Made by a program: the position numbers and the translations under genes. DNA of 64,000 nucleotides from contig NZ_VZDQ01000003.1 in NCBI RefSeq assembly GCF_009602435.1, positions 1 to 64,000 of the forward strand. Direction: 5' to 3'. This document shows positions 27,488 to 35,889 of the stretch, one piece after another. Below the pieces are notes generated by a model that was given only the letters and a program-made list of their open reading frames with translations, was not told the DNA's origin and searched no databases. Source of the stretch: Sediminibacillus terrae (GTDB lineage Bacteria > Bacillota > Bacilli > Bacillales > Amphibacillaceae). Numbering within the stretch: the first letter of the stretch is position 1; each line of letters starts with the position of its first letter.

Positions 27488-27552
27488 AGTTGCGGTCGGG
27501 ACAGAAGCAGCTTGACCAAAAAAACCGAACGATTTGTTCGGTTTTTTAAATG
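27488..27552. repeat. Interspersed hairpin element, copy 5 (short)
   Basis: Left outer arm GGTCGGGACAGAAGCAG, then AAAAAACCGAACGA with TTGTTCGGTTTTTT. The right outer arm is lost. It acts as the terminator of the protease gene. Confidence 0.75.
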
Positions 27553-27633
27553 GTGTACTTTGGGAAATTAGAGAGTGCTCCTTCTATCAATCCCGGCAAG
27601 TCCGTCAGCTCTTTTCGTCTGCATGCCCGCTGC

Positions 27634-27659
27634 GTTTTACATGGGTAAGACAAGGGTAT
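27634..27659 (+). promoter_or_regulatory. Sigma-B-type promoter of the PRC-barrel gene
   Basis: GTTTTA (27634-27639), 14 bases, GGGTAT (27654-27659). The -10 is exact for sigma-B, the -35 matches five of six (GTTTAA) and the spacing is right. The start codon is 27 bases on. Confidence 0.65.
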
Positions 27660-27685
27660 TTGTAAAGAAAAAAGGAGGAATGATG

Positions 27686-28459
27686 ATGCTTTACTATGCA
27701 TCCTCTTTGAATGACTATCAATTAAAGGCAAGCGACGGTGAATTGGGGAAAGTAAAAGAATTGTTTTTTGACGATAAACAATGGGTGCTCCGTTACTTTG
27801 GAGTGGATACCAGGAAATGGCTGCCGGGCAAGAAAGTACTCTTATCCCCACGGTCTTTCCAGACAATCGATGACGAAAATCGGACAATCGAGCTGTCGAG
27901 CGATAAAGAAACGGTACGGAACAGCCCTTCGCTTGATGAGGGCTCTCCATTATCCAGAGAGTATGAAATGACCCTCACTCGATATTATGGGTGGGCACCA
28001 TACTGGACAGGCGGACTGCTTTGGGGACGGCAGGATGTACCATTAGTTGGAGCAATCACCAATTCAGATCAGGCAAGGGATTTACCAGAGAATCGAGAAG
28101 AAACTCTGGCAGAAGAACTGACGCATAACTTACGAAATCTGGACGACTTGACAGATAAATTCACCGTTCATGCTTCAGATGGGAAAATCGGAACCATCGA
28201 CGATGTTTTATTGGACGGGGAAAACTGGAAACTGCGCTACCTTGTCGTGAAAAATGGACAAGGCTTTTCTTGGGAATATTCATTGCTCTCCCCTGATTGG
28301 ACGCAGTCGGTAGATTGGGTTGATTACAATCTGTACCTCGATGTCACCCAGGAAGCAGTGAAAAACGGTCCCGGAATTTCAGAGAAAAAGGAAATAACCA
28401 GGGAAACCGAACAAGAGCTGCACACGTCCTATGGCAAAAAGACCTATTGGACTTACTAA
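27686..28459 (+). CDS. Double PRC-barrel domain protein
   Basis: A 257-residue soluble protein with two PRC-barrel-like halves: residues about 5-85 (LKASDGELGKVKELFFDD) and about 155-235 (VHASDGKIGTIDDVLLDG). Each half has the Asp-Gly-x-x-Gly turn and the Trp-x-x-Arg-Tyr strand of the family. Three ATG codons lie together; 27686 has the best spacing from AAAGGAGG. PRC-barrels occur in RNA-processing and photosynthetic proteins and in many stress proteins; the sigma-B-like promoter points to general stress. No more exact function can be offered. Confidence 0.85.
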   Translation: MLYYASSLNDYQLKASDGELGKVKELFFDDKQWVLRYFGVDTRKWLPGKKVLLSPRSFQTIDDENRTIELSSDKETVRNSPSLDEGSPLSREYEMTLTRYYGWAPYWTGGLLWGRQDVPLVGAITNSDQARDLPENREETLAEELTHNLRNLDDLTDKFTVHASDGKIGTIDDVLLDGENWKLRYLVVKNGQGFSWEYSLLSPDWTQSVDWVDYNLYLDVTQEAVKNGPGISEKKEITRETEQELHTSYGKKTYWTY

Positions 28460-28474
28460 TCAATTGGAATAAGC

Positions 28475-28513
28475 AATGCACCACCATCATCACGATTGGT
28501 GGTGCATTTTTTT
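28475..28513 (+). terminator. Terminator after the PRC-barrel gene
   Basis: AATGCACCACCA and TGGTGGTGCATT pair across a short loop, followed by seven T residues. Confidence 0.85.
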
Positions 28514-28696
28514 GTCTGAAGAATCTTGAACGGGAGATTGTAACAGTAATTCTTTTAACATCAGTATGTTCTTCACTCTTTCCACGGATTTTGTAACTTC
28601 ATGACAACTATTTAAACAAAATGTAATCTTCTTGTGATAGCTTCCTGTTTTCTGATTCGGTATCATTAATCATATTAAAGAATAATGGAGATTATC

Positions 28697-28804
28697 ATGC
28701 AGAATAAATATAAACGAACAATACAACATAGCAAATTAAACAAAACACCCAGAAAAATACTGCGATATTCGAAATTTTTAAAGGCTGGAGGTGATGAGGG
28801 TTGA
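28697..28804 (+). CDS. 35-codon ORF overlapping the sigI start
   Basis: ATG 28697 with GGAG 7 bases upstream; the stop TGA (28802-28804) shares bases with the sigI TTG start (TTGA). The peptide is very basic (begins MQNKYKRTIQ, ends KAGGDEG). The overlap would couple sigI translation to this frame. A sigma-I-like promoter, if real, lies inside it, so the coupling would apply only to longer transcripts. Confidence 0.4.
   Translation: MQNKYKRTIQHSKLNKTPRKILRYSKFLKAGGDEG
28745..28773 (+). promoter_or_regulatory. Possible sigma-I autoregulatory promoter
   Basis: ACACCC (28745-28750) and CGAA (28770-28773) resemble the ACCCCC and CGAA boxes described for sigma-I promoters. Match and spacing are imperfect; offered because sigI is autoregulated in B. 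subtilis. Confidence 0.3.
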
Positions 28805-29535
28805 TCACTCATCGCTCTGCTTCTGATAATAAACAACGTTTAGAAGATTTGATTGAAATGGTGCAGGAAGGAAACGAGGAAGTACAAAATAGCTTGTTGA
28901 AAGCGTATCAACCTTTCATCGCCAAAAGCGTTTCGGATGTGTGTAAACGATATATAGATCCTCAAATAGATGACGAATTCAGTGTCGGTCTGCTGGCATT
29001 CAACGAAGCCATGCTTTCTTATTCAGCTGATAAAGGCAGTTCGTTTTTGTCGTTTGCCCGACTTGTCGTGAAGCGCCGTGTCATCGATTATATCAGGCAG
29101 GAACAGACCAAGACTGCCGCCGCATCCATCGATGAGCCGTTAGAAGATGCCCAACTGGAAAATCCGTCTGAAGTGAATGCTGCCAAAGCAATTTACCAGG
29201 ACCAAGTCGACAGTTGGTATCGGAGGGAAGAAATCAAAGATTTGCAAGATAAGCTCAAAGAATATAAATTGTCCTTTGAGGAGCTTACAGTTATTTCCCC
29301 GAAGCACCGTGATGCACGAGAGTCAGCCATCCGTGTAGCCAGAGTGCTTCATGAAAATGAGTTTCTGAGAAGTTATGTCCTTAAGAAAAGAAAAATTCCG
29401 ATTAAAAATCTGGTCAATTATGTGGATGTCAGTAAAAAAACATTAGAGAGAAACAGAAAATTCATCCTTGCCATTTTTATTATTCTCAGTGGGGACTATA
29501 TTTATTTAAAAGATTACTTAAAGGGGTTGGGTTAG
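28801..29535 (+). CDS. sigI: RNA polymerase sigma factor SigI
   Basis: A 244-residue sigma-70-family factor of the SigI group, which in B. subtilis serves heat and cell-wall stress. TTG 28801 follows GGAGGTGA. Region 2 is clear (SVGLLAFNEAMLSY, then FARLVVKRRVIDYIR), and the C-terminal domain has the SigI-specific form ending in the helix-turn-helix VDVSKKTLERNRKFIL. It overlaps rsgI by one base, as usual for this pair, so the factor and its inhibitor are made in step. Confidence 0.93.
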   Translation: MITHRSASDNKQRLEDLIEMVQEGNEEVQNSLLKAYQPFIAKSVSDVCKRYIDPQIDDEFSVGLLAFNEAMLSYSADKGSSFLSFARLVVKRRVIDYIRQEQTKTAAASIDEPLEDAQLENPSEVNAAKAIYQDQVDSWYRREEIKDLQDKLKEYKLSFEELTVISPKHRDARESAIRVARVLHENEFLRSYVLKKRKIPIKNLVNYVDVSKKTLERNRKFILAIFIILSGDYIYLKDYLKGLG

Positions 29536-30764
29536 TGAAAAGAGGAATCATCATGGAGCGGCACCGCCATTACATGATTGTAATGGATAGATATGGTGTA
29601 TTCCACAAAGCTGAACCTGTTGCTTCTGCAGAGGTCGGCGCAGAGGTGGAGTATAAACCGATACAGAACGGCCGCTTCCATCGCTTTTTGTTAACTGGGA
29701 AGACAGTGAACAGGCGCACAAAAGTCGCTGTCATGACGGTCCTGGTCATGCTGATCACCCTTCCGTTATACGCTTGGTACAACGGGGACAAAGTGTATGC
29801 TTATGTCAATGTCGATATCAATCCAAGCGTGGAAATGGAAGTGGACGAAGCCATGAAGGTGAAAAGCATCAGACCGTTGAATGAAGATGCAGAGCAGATT
29901 CTGATCGAGATAGGATCATCCTGGGAAAATAAAACGGTAGAAGAGGTGACCACCCTTCTGATTGAGCAGGGAAAGAAAGACCGGCTTATCGACGGGGAAA
30001 ACGTGGTGCTGATCGGGGTCAGTTACTTAGATGGGCAAAAGAAAGAAAAACATATTACCGATACACTGGATCAATTTTTTAATCAGCATCCACAAGAGGA
30101 ACTTAGTGTCGCAACGTTCGAGGTGCCTGAGAAAATCCGTGAAGCTGCAAGATCCGAGCGTAAATCGATGAATGAATTGTTCGCAGAACAGGTCGATAAA
30201 CAGGTGGAGTCCGATACGGAGGCATTGCAAATCGATGATCAGGAAAAAGAACTTATACAATCTTATTATAATAAAGATGATCACGAGGAAAAAGCTGACG
30301 AGCGGGATTCGACCGATACTTCAACAAATCATAGTGATAACCCAGCTGAAGCATCTGACGGTTCGAATGATTTTCAAAGCGATACAGTCAAACAAACAGC
30401 TGTCAAACAAAATGAAAACAATGATTTAGCAGTGAAACCGGATAACGGAAAACATGTAGACTCCCAAGAACAGGCAGAATCTCATCGGTCCAATACTCCT
30501 GAGGCATTGAAGAAAAAAACAAACAAACAGGGAATGAAACGACAAAAAGAATCAAGTCAAAAACATCGGATGAACAACAAAAGTAAACCGGAGCATTCCA
30601 TACAACACACCCCGGCCGGACATCCGAACAAGAAAAATAATAAACGACCAGACAGAAAAAAACAAAGTGATCACCAGCAAATGAAACACGATAAAAACAA
30701 CCATTCACCGGGACACGGTAATGGAAATAAGAACCGAAACGGTCAACGTCATGGTCATCATTAG
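29535..30764 (+). CDS. rsgI: Anti-sigma-I factor RsgI
   Basis: A 409-residue single-pass membrane protein that binds and holds SigI. GTG 29535 matches the Met-Lys/Arg-Arg-Gly-Ile start of RsgI proteins and overlaps the sigI stop. The cytoplasmic RsgI N-terminal domain takes residues 1-60, one helix about 62-82, and then the conserved periplasmic-type domain with VDINPSVEMEVD. From about residue 250 the sequence is low-complexity, first acidic and then very basic and rich in Lys, Asn, His and Gln, ending in NGQRHGHH. That tail could contact the cell wall. A strong terminator follows. Confidence 0.93.
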   Translation: MKRGIIMERHRHYMIVMDRYGVFHKAEPVASAEVGAEVEYKPIQNGRFHRFLLTGKTVNRRTKVAVMTVLVMLITLPLYAWYNGDKVYAYVNVDINPSVEMEVDEAMKVKSIRPLNEDAEQILIEIGSSWENKTVEEVTTLLIEQGKKDRLIDGENVVLIGVSYLDGQKKEKHITDTLDQFFNQHPQEELSVATFEVPEKIREAARSERKSMNELFAEQVDKQVESDTEALQIDDQEKELIQSYYNKDDHEEKADERDSTDTSTNHSDNPAEASDGSNDFQSDTVKQTAVKQNENNDLAVKPDNGKHVDSQEQAESHRSNTPEALKKKTNKQGMKRQKESSQKHRMNNKSKPEHSIQHTPAGHPNKKNNKRPDRKKQSDHQQMKHDKNNHSPGHGNGNKNRNGQRHGHH

Positions 30765-30766
30765 AC

Positions 30767-30803
30767 AAAAGCCCTTTTCCTTTATTAGGAAAAGGGCTTT
30801 TTT
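30767..30803 (+). terminator. Terminator of sigI-rsgI
   Basis: A stem of about 15 bp (AAAAGCCCTTTTCCT with AGGAAAAGGGCTTTT) followed by T residues. Confidence 0.9.
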
Positions 30804-30929
30804 GAAAGGAAAACCGAAGCTGAGCACTACATGACCGGTAACGTGTGATTTAATTGGTTTTTGGTTGGTGATCTTTTCTTAATCAAGTACAATTAAACTA
30901 TACAAAATTGCGGAGAGGGAGCTGCACAA

Positions 30930-31862
30930 ATGGAGACAAGAAAACCGAGGATAGGGATTGTAGGGCTTGGGAATATCGCACAAAAAGCCTACCTGCCCAT
31001 ACTAATGAAGGAAACAGACTGGCAGATAGCGGGAGCCTACTCACCCGACAGGGCGAAACGGGAGAGATTGTGCCGTCATTTCCGGATCAACAGCTTCGAT
31101 AGTTTGGCATCGCTGTCTTCCCAAAGTGACGCTGTATTTGTACATACATCCACAGATACGCATTTTGATATCGTTTCCTATTTACTTGGACAAGGTAAAG
31201 ACGTATATGTCGATAAACCATTGGCCGCCAGCCTGGAGGAAGCAATCCGGCTAGCGGAATTAAGTGGAAAGACCGGCAGAAAACTGATGGTCGGTTTTAA
31301 CCGAAGATTCGCCCCGCTGTACAGGAAAGCGAGACAATTGTCAGGTGGATTGAATTGGGTGCAAATGGAAAAGCACCGTGCGGACAACGTTGGGCCAGAT
31401 TCATTCGCCTTCACGATGCTTGATGATTACTTGCATGCAATCGATACAATTCGCTGGTTGGCTGATAAAGCAGAAGTGAAAGTCACAGATTCTTTTACAA
31501 GGGAAAACGAATCCGGGCAGATGTTGTTTGCAAAACATTCATTCCAAACAGACGGACAGCATTTCACTGCGGCGATGCATCGCCGTGCCGGCACTAATTT
31601 GGAAAAACTGGAATTAGTGAATGAAAAATCGATAATCCGGGTAAATAATCTAAATACACTCCAGGTGGAAGCTGAAGGATGTCTATCGGAGAGTTATCCC
31701 CCCTCATGGGAAGACCTGTTGACGACTAAAGGGTTTACGGGAGCCGTTTCCCATTTCATTTCGGCGGTCGTGAATGATGAAGCCCCTGAAGTCGATGGTT
31801 GGGAAGCTCTAGAATCTCAACGGCTGCTTGATAAATTGATCATTAGGCATCAAGAAAGGTAA
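30930..31862 (+). CDS. Gfo/Idh/MocA-family oxidoreductase
   Basis: A 310-residue NAD(P)-binding oxidoreductase. The N-terminal Rossmann fold has GIVGLGNIAQKAYLP (residues 8-22); the family motif usually EKP reads DKP (VYVDKPLA), which keeps the Lys-Pro pair; the C-terminal domain carries the substrate site with HAIDTIRWL. ATG 30930 follows GAGAGGGAG. Unlike the second family member at 58461-59525 it is not in a sugar cluster and has a shorter C-terminal domain. Substrate unknown; may be co-transcribed with yhcX 45 bases on. Confidence 0.88.
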   Translation: METRKPRIGIVGLGNIAQKAYLPILMKETDWQIAGAYSPDRAKRERLCRHFRINSFDSLASLSSQSDAVFVHTSTDTHFDIVSYLLGQGKDVYVDKPLAASLEEAIRLAELSGKTGRKLMVGFNRRFAPLYRKARQLSGGLNWVQMEKHRADNVGPDSFAFTMLDDYLHAIDTIRWLADKAEVKVTDSFTRENESGQMLFAKHSFQTDGQHFTAAMHRRAGTNLEKLELVNEKSIIRVNNLNTLQVEAEGCLSESYPPSWEDLLTTKGFTGAVSHFISAVVNDEAPEVDGWEALESQRLLDKLIIRHQER

Positions 31863-31907
31863 CCGATCGTAATCAACCGCATCAAAGATAGAAAGGGTTC
31901 GATCTAT

Positions 31908-33476
31908 ATGTCCAAACTGGACTTGAAGCAATTCGAGAAAAAACTAATCGTACGCAACATTGTGGAAGAAGATATTCCGCAAATAGTAAAGCTGCAGGAA
32001 TCCTGTTTCCCGCAAATGGATCCTTGGAAACCGGAGCATCTACAAAGTCACTTGGAACATTTTCCGGAGGGCCAGTTTTGTGTGGAATTGGATGGGGACA
32101 TCATCGGAAGCTGTTCCAGTTTAATCATCAACTTTGATGAGTATGATGACAAGCATACGTGGGATGACATTACCGATGAGGGTTATATTACCAATCATGA
32201 TCCTGAAGGGTACAATTTATATGGTATCGAGGTAATGGTTGATCCCGAATATCAGGGAATGAAAATCGGCAAACGCTTATATGAAGCACGGAAGGAACTG
32301 GCGAGAGAGTTAAATTTAAAAAGTATTATTATCGGGGGCCGGATTCCGAATTACCATAAGTATCAGGATCAGCTGACACCAAGGCAGTATGTCGAGGAAG
32401 TGATTGAGAAAAAGATATATGATCCGGTTCTGACATTTCAAATCATGAACGGGTTTACCGTTATGCGCATCAATCCAGGCTATCTGCCCGACGACGTACA
32501 GTCAGCCAAATATGCCACATTGATGGAATGGAACAATATCGATTACCGCGCGAAATCGAAACGGCATTTTAAGACGGCATATCCGGTGCGGATCACCGTG
32601 ATTCAGTACATGATGAAAAATATCGAGTCCTTTGAAGAATTTGCCCGGCAAGCAGAGTATTATGTGGACGTGGCTTACGACTTTGGCTCTGATTTTGCCG
32701 TTTTCCCTGAAATTTTCACGACCCAGTTGATGTCATTCCTGGAGGAAAAGGTGCCATCCAAGGCTGTACGACGCTTGACCGAATACACAGAAGACTACAT
32801 CGAGTTATTTACTTACTTGGCGATGAAATACAATATCAATATAGTCGGCGGCTCTCATTTCGTTGAAGAGGATGGTCATATTTATAACATCGCCTACCTA
32901 TTCCGCAGAGACGGTACGATTGAAAAACAATACAAAATCCATGTTACTCCGAACGAAAGGAAATGGTGGGGCATACAGCCTGGCGACGCAGTAAAAGTGT
33001 TCGACACGGACTGTGGCAAAATCGCCATCCAGGTTTGCTATGATATCCAATTCCCTGAACTGACAAGATATGCGGTCGATCAGGGGGCGAACATTATCTT
33101 CGTGCCGTTTTGTACCGATGACCGGCAAGGGTATCTGCGTGTCAGATATTGTGCGCAAGCCCGTGCTGTCGAAAACCAAGTATATACAGTGATTGCCGGG
33201 ACAGTGGGAAATTTGACGCAAGTTGAAAACATGGACATTCAGTATGCGCAATCGGGCATTTTCACTCCATCGGACTTTGAATTTGCCCGTGATGGGATCA
33301 TTGGTGAATGCCACCCTAATATCGAAACAGTCGTGGTAGGGGACGTGGACTTGGAAATCTTGCGCAGGCAGCGTAAATCGGGTACAGTCCGGCAACTGCG
33401 TGATCGAAGACGGGACTTATTCGAAATCAATTATAAAAAATTGAATACCGGAGAAAACGATCAGAAGAAGGGATGA
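31908..33476 (+). CDS. yhcX: GNAT-nitrilase fusion protein, YhcX-like
   Basis: A 522-residue two-domain protein, same plan as B. subtilis YhcX. Residues about 12-200 form a GNAT acetyltransferase (acetyl-CoA motif VDPEYQGMKIGKRLYE). Residues about 220-505 form a carbon-nitrogen hydrolase with the Glu-Lys-Cys triad: Glu in FPEIF, Lys in KIHVTP, Cys in QVCYDIQFPE. The reaction is not established; a coupled acetylation and amide hydrolysis is the natural guess. It is followed after 6 bases by the SDR gene, so the two form an operon. Confidence 0.9.
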   Translation: MSKLDLKQFEKKLIVRNIVEEDIPQIVKLQESCFPQMDPWKPEHLQSHLEHFPEGQFCVELDGDIIGSCSSLIINFDEYDDKHTWDDITDEGYITNHDPEGYNLYGIEVMVDPEYQGMKIGKRLYEARKELARELNLKSIIIGGRIPNYHKYQDQLTPRQYVEEVIEKKIYDPVLTFQIMNGFTVMRINPGYLPDDVQSAKYATLMEWNNIDYRAKSKRHFKTAYPVRITVIQYMMKNIESFEEFARQAEYYVDVAYDFGSDFAVFPEIFTTQLMSFLEEKVPSKAVRRLTEYTEDYIELFTYLAMKYNINIVGGSHFVEEDGHIYNIAYLFRRDGTIEKQYKIHVTPNERKWWGIQPGDAVKVFDTDCGKIAIQVCYDIQFPELTRYAVDQGANIIFVPFCTDDRQGYLRVRYCAQARAVENQVYTVIAGTVGNLTQVENMDIQYAQSGIFTPSDFEFARDGIIGECHPNIETVVVGDVDLEILRRQRKSGTVRQLRDRRRDLFEINYKKLNTGENDQKKG

Positions 33477-33482
33477 TCATTC

Positions 33483-34208
33483 ATGCTCAAGGGACAAGTG
33501 GCAATTGTAACGGGGGCATCCCGCGGCATTGGCAAAGCGATTGCCCGTGAGCTTGCCAAAAATGGAGTGAAGCTGACGATTACAGGAAGTTCAGATGAAA
33601 TTCATCGCACCAAGCGAGAACTGGAGGAAGAAGGCTGTCAGGACATTTTTTCTTTTCGCGCCGATGTGACCAAAGAGATTGAGGTCGACCAGGTAGTCCA
33701 AGCCACCAGGACGTCGTTTGGCTCGGTTGATATCCTTGTGAACAATGCAGGAGTAGGCGTGTCGAAAAAAGTAGAGGATATAACGGTTGAAGAATGGAGA
33801 AAAACGTTCGAAGTCAATGTACAGGGTGTATTCCTGTTTACGAAAGCAGTAATCCCGATAATGAAGCGGCAGCAGTCCGGTACAATTATTACGGTTTCTT
33901 CAGATGTGGCCCGCTATTCACTTGCAGATAAAGGCTCTTTATATACAGCAACCAAGTATGCTGTCCAAGGATTTATTGGCTCAGTTGCTCAGGAGTTGCA
34001 ACGGGATGGTGTACGGGTGAGCACGATAAACCCTGGACTTGTGGATACCAATTTTGGCGAAAACAATAAAAGTACTGCCGGTAAAGCCGATTGGCTGAAA
34101 GCGGAGGAAGTGGCTGAGGCTGTCCGGTACATGGCAGAAGCACCTAAACACATGGTAATTGACGAAATGTATGTCCATCCTCTTTGTCAAGAATATCCGC
34201 GCACGTAG
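33483..34208 (+). CDS. Short-chain dehydrogenase/reductase (FabG-like)
   Basis: A 241-residue classical SDR. It has the cofactor loop TGASRGIG (residues 10-17), the NNAG motif, the Ser of VSSDVAR and the catalytic YTATK. The basic residue in the cofactor loop suggests NADPH. Its ribosome site AAGAAGGGA is inside the end of yhcX. Many such proteins are named 3-oxoacyl-ACP reductase, but the sequence does not settle the substrate; pairing with yhcX suggests a small metabolic unit. Confidence 0.9.
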   Translation: MLKGQVAIVTGASRGIGKAIARELAKNGVKLTITGSSDEIHRTKRELEEEGCQDIFSFRADVTKEIEVDQVVQATRTSFGSVDILVNNAGVGVSKKVEDITVEEWRKTFEVNVQGVFLFTKAVIPIMKRQQSGTIITVSSDVARYSLADKGSLYTATKYAVQGFIGSVAQELQRDGVRVSTINPGLVDTNFGENNKSTAGKADWLKAEEVAEAVRYMAEAPKHMVIDEMYVHPLCQEYPRT

Positions 34209-34215
34209 GAACGGC

Positions 34216-34425
34216 ATAAGTTCGAGCTCAAAAATCCTGCAAGAAAGCGTTTGGTGCTTTCTTGAGAAAGGGAAATCCGAGCCAGGAGTGACGTATCGAT
34301 AGGAAGAAGCACCCATCCAGCAACAGGATAAAGGGATTGAAGAACTTACAAGCCAAAAAAAACCGGGCGAATTCGTTTAGCACTTAGAATTCGTCCGGCT
34401 TTTGTTTTGGTCGATATACAGTCGC
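34216..34425. repeat. Interspersed hairpin element, copy 6
   Basis: Between convergent SDR and yhdB-like genes. The hairpin AAAAAACCGGGCGAATTCG with CGAATT-type inverse ending TCGTCCGGCTTTTG lies at 34354-34413. A shorter stem AAGAAAGC/GCTTTCTT sits at 34241-34263. Confidence 0.7.
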
Positions 34426-34429
34426 TTTT

Positions 34430-34666
34430 TTATATTTCAACTTCAATTGCTGGTGTGTGGGCCATCGCGTGATCGATATAGTGGAGCAGACTTTCATGGG
34501 AATCGATGACGTTTTGTTCGCTTCGTGTATAGTGAAAGGCGTGTAAGAACGTTTCAATTTTTTTTGCTAAAAAATCGTCCTGGGTCCGCACCATCAATAC
34601 AAGCAAGTCATCCCATTGTCCCCAAAGTGTATAATACAACGCTTTGTCATAGTCAGGTATAACCAT
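34430..34666 (-). CDS. yhdB: YhdB-like small protein
   Basis: A 78-residue soluble protein resembling B. subtilis YhdB (about 80 residues). It is mostly helical: DYDKALYYTLWGQWDDLLVLM, then a central amphipathic helix and a His-rich end (LLHYIDHAMAHTP). ATG 34666 has GAGGGA upstream. Function unknown. Single gene. Confidence 0.75.
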   Translation of the reverse strand: MVIPDYDKALYYTLWGQWDDLLVLMVRTQDDFLAKKIETFLHAFHYTRSEQNVIDSHESLLHYIDHAMAHTPAIEVEI

Positions 34667-34822
34667 TCTACATCCCTCTTTCTGAAGGGTTGCGATTAGT
34701 TTTTCCTCAGTCTTTCAAAACAATTTACGTGCGTTTATGGAGGGGATGGAAATGTTTTCGGTAAGAAAGGCAAGCAATGCCAAAGCTTGATTGTTTTTAC
34801 CATCGATTGGTGATTGGTGAAG

Positions 34823-34852
34823 CGCATAAACCTCTATTCTTGAACCATACTA
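34823..34852 (+). promoter_or_regulatory. Sigma-G-type promoter of yhcN
   Basis: CGCATA (34823-34828), 17 bases, CATACTA (34846-34852). The -10 is identical to that of the germination operon and the -35 matches five of six. yhcN is forespore-expressed in B. subtilis. Confidence 0.7.
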
Positions 34853-34883
34853 GCATTAAACCAGAAAGAAGGAGGACCACACC

Positions 34884-35594
34884 ATGAAATGGAAAGCATT
34901 AGGTGTCACTTTATTAGGTACGGCAATGCTGATGGGCTGTCAAAACAATGATGACAACCAAACAGGACAAGGTACCGATGATAATGGAGTACAGCAGACT
35001 CGTTTTAACAACACGACAGATTATCCGAACCAGGGCAACACGCCTGGGGACGATGATTGGATGGATAACCGTAACATGGCAAACAACGGAGAAAATGCCG
35101 ACAATCAAGGCAACCAAAACGGGAACAATGATCAGTATGAGGTCGATGAGCAGTTGGGAGACCGGATTGCCGAACAGGTCGACGACATCGACCGCGCTTA
35201 TGTGTTGACTACAGGTAACAATGTATATGTAGCTGCCGAACTGAACAAAGGTACCAACGGAAACAATGGTAATGGCGGCAATAATAATGATACCGGCGGC
35301 AACAACAATGGGGACGATGGCAACAATGCCAATTTCGGTAACAATGACAAGAATGGCGAAAACGGAAACAATGGCAATGGCGATAATCAAGTGAGCGAGA
35401 GGATTAAAGAAGAGGTTTCCAAAGTGGTGAAGGAAGCAGATGACAATGTGGACAATGTATATGTCTCAACGAATCCGGATTTCGTCAATCTGACCAACAA
35501 TTACGCGGAAGACGTGAGAAATGGCGAACCAATCGAAGGGTTTTTTGAACAGTTCGGGGAAATGACCGAGCGACTTTTCCCGCAAAACCGATAG
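34884..35594 (+). CDS. yhcN: YhcN/YlaJ-family spore lipoprotein
   Basis: A 236-residue lipoprotein (lipobox LMGC, Cys at residue 19) of the forespore inner membrane. After a disordered Asp/Asn-rich stretch come two parts of the YhcN domain (YEVDEQLGDRIAEQVDDID and, later, VSERIKEEVSKVVKEADDNVD with VYVSTNPDF). Between them is an insert of about 50 residues made almost only of Asn, Gly and Asp, which is unusual and should be a flexible linker. ATG 34884 follows GAAGGAGG. Relatives affect spore outgrowth. A terminator follows. Confidence 0.9.
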   Translation: MKWKALGVTLLGTAMLMGCQNNDDNQTGQGTDDNGVQQTRFNNTTDYPNQGNTPGDDDWMDNRNMANNGENADNQGNQNGNNDQYEVDEQLGDRIAEQVDDIDRAYVLTTGNNVYVAAELNKGTNGNNGNGGNNNDTGGNNNGDDGNNANFGNNDKNGENGNNGNGDNQVSERIKEEVSKVVKEADDNVDNVYVSTNPDFVNLTNNYAEDVRNGEPIEGFFEQFGEMTERLFPQNR

Positions 35595-35618
35595 AGCGTT
35601 TTTGCTATGTGAACAAAG

Positions 35619-35652
35619 CGGCTGACCATTTTCCAATGGCCGGCCGTTTTTT
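35619..35652 (+). terminator. Terminator after yhcN
   Basis: CGGCTGACCATT and AATGGCCGGCCG pair with one mismatch and one G-U across a 4-base loop, followed by six T residues. Confidence 0.75.
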
Positions 35653-35794
35653 AATGTCTGTTTTGCTTTCCGTTTTCGGTCAAATTCTGGATTGTTTCTC
35701 CAAACTTCTGTCCTCTGATTAGAAAAAGGATAGGCAGATTCCTTTGATCCGTATAAAAAAGCAGCGGCACTGCATTATCAATAATTATTCTTAA

Positions 35795-35845
35795 TTGATA
35801 AAGCCCATTTAATATGTTATATTATTACCGATAATCCCAATAAAA
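35795..35845 (+). promoter_or_regulatory. Promoter and possible CymR site of the yrrT operon
   Basis: TTGATA (35795-35800), 17 bases, TATATT (35818-35823). Right after it, across the expected start point, ATTACCGATAATCCCAAT loosely resembles the CymR operator, the cysteine-responsive repressor of this operon in B. subtilis. The promoter is good; the operator is tentative. Confidence 0.5.
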
Positions 35846-35889
35846 CATAGTGTATTAGTATGAATTAAAAAATGGGAGTTGAAAAATGA

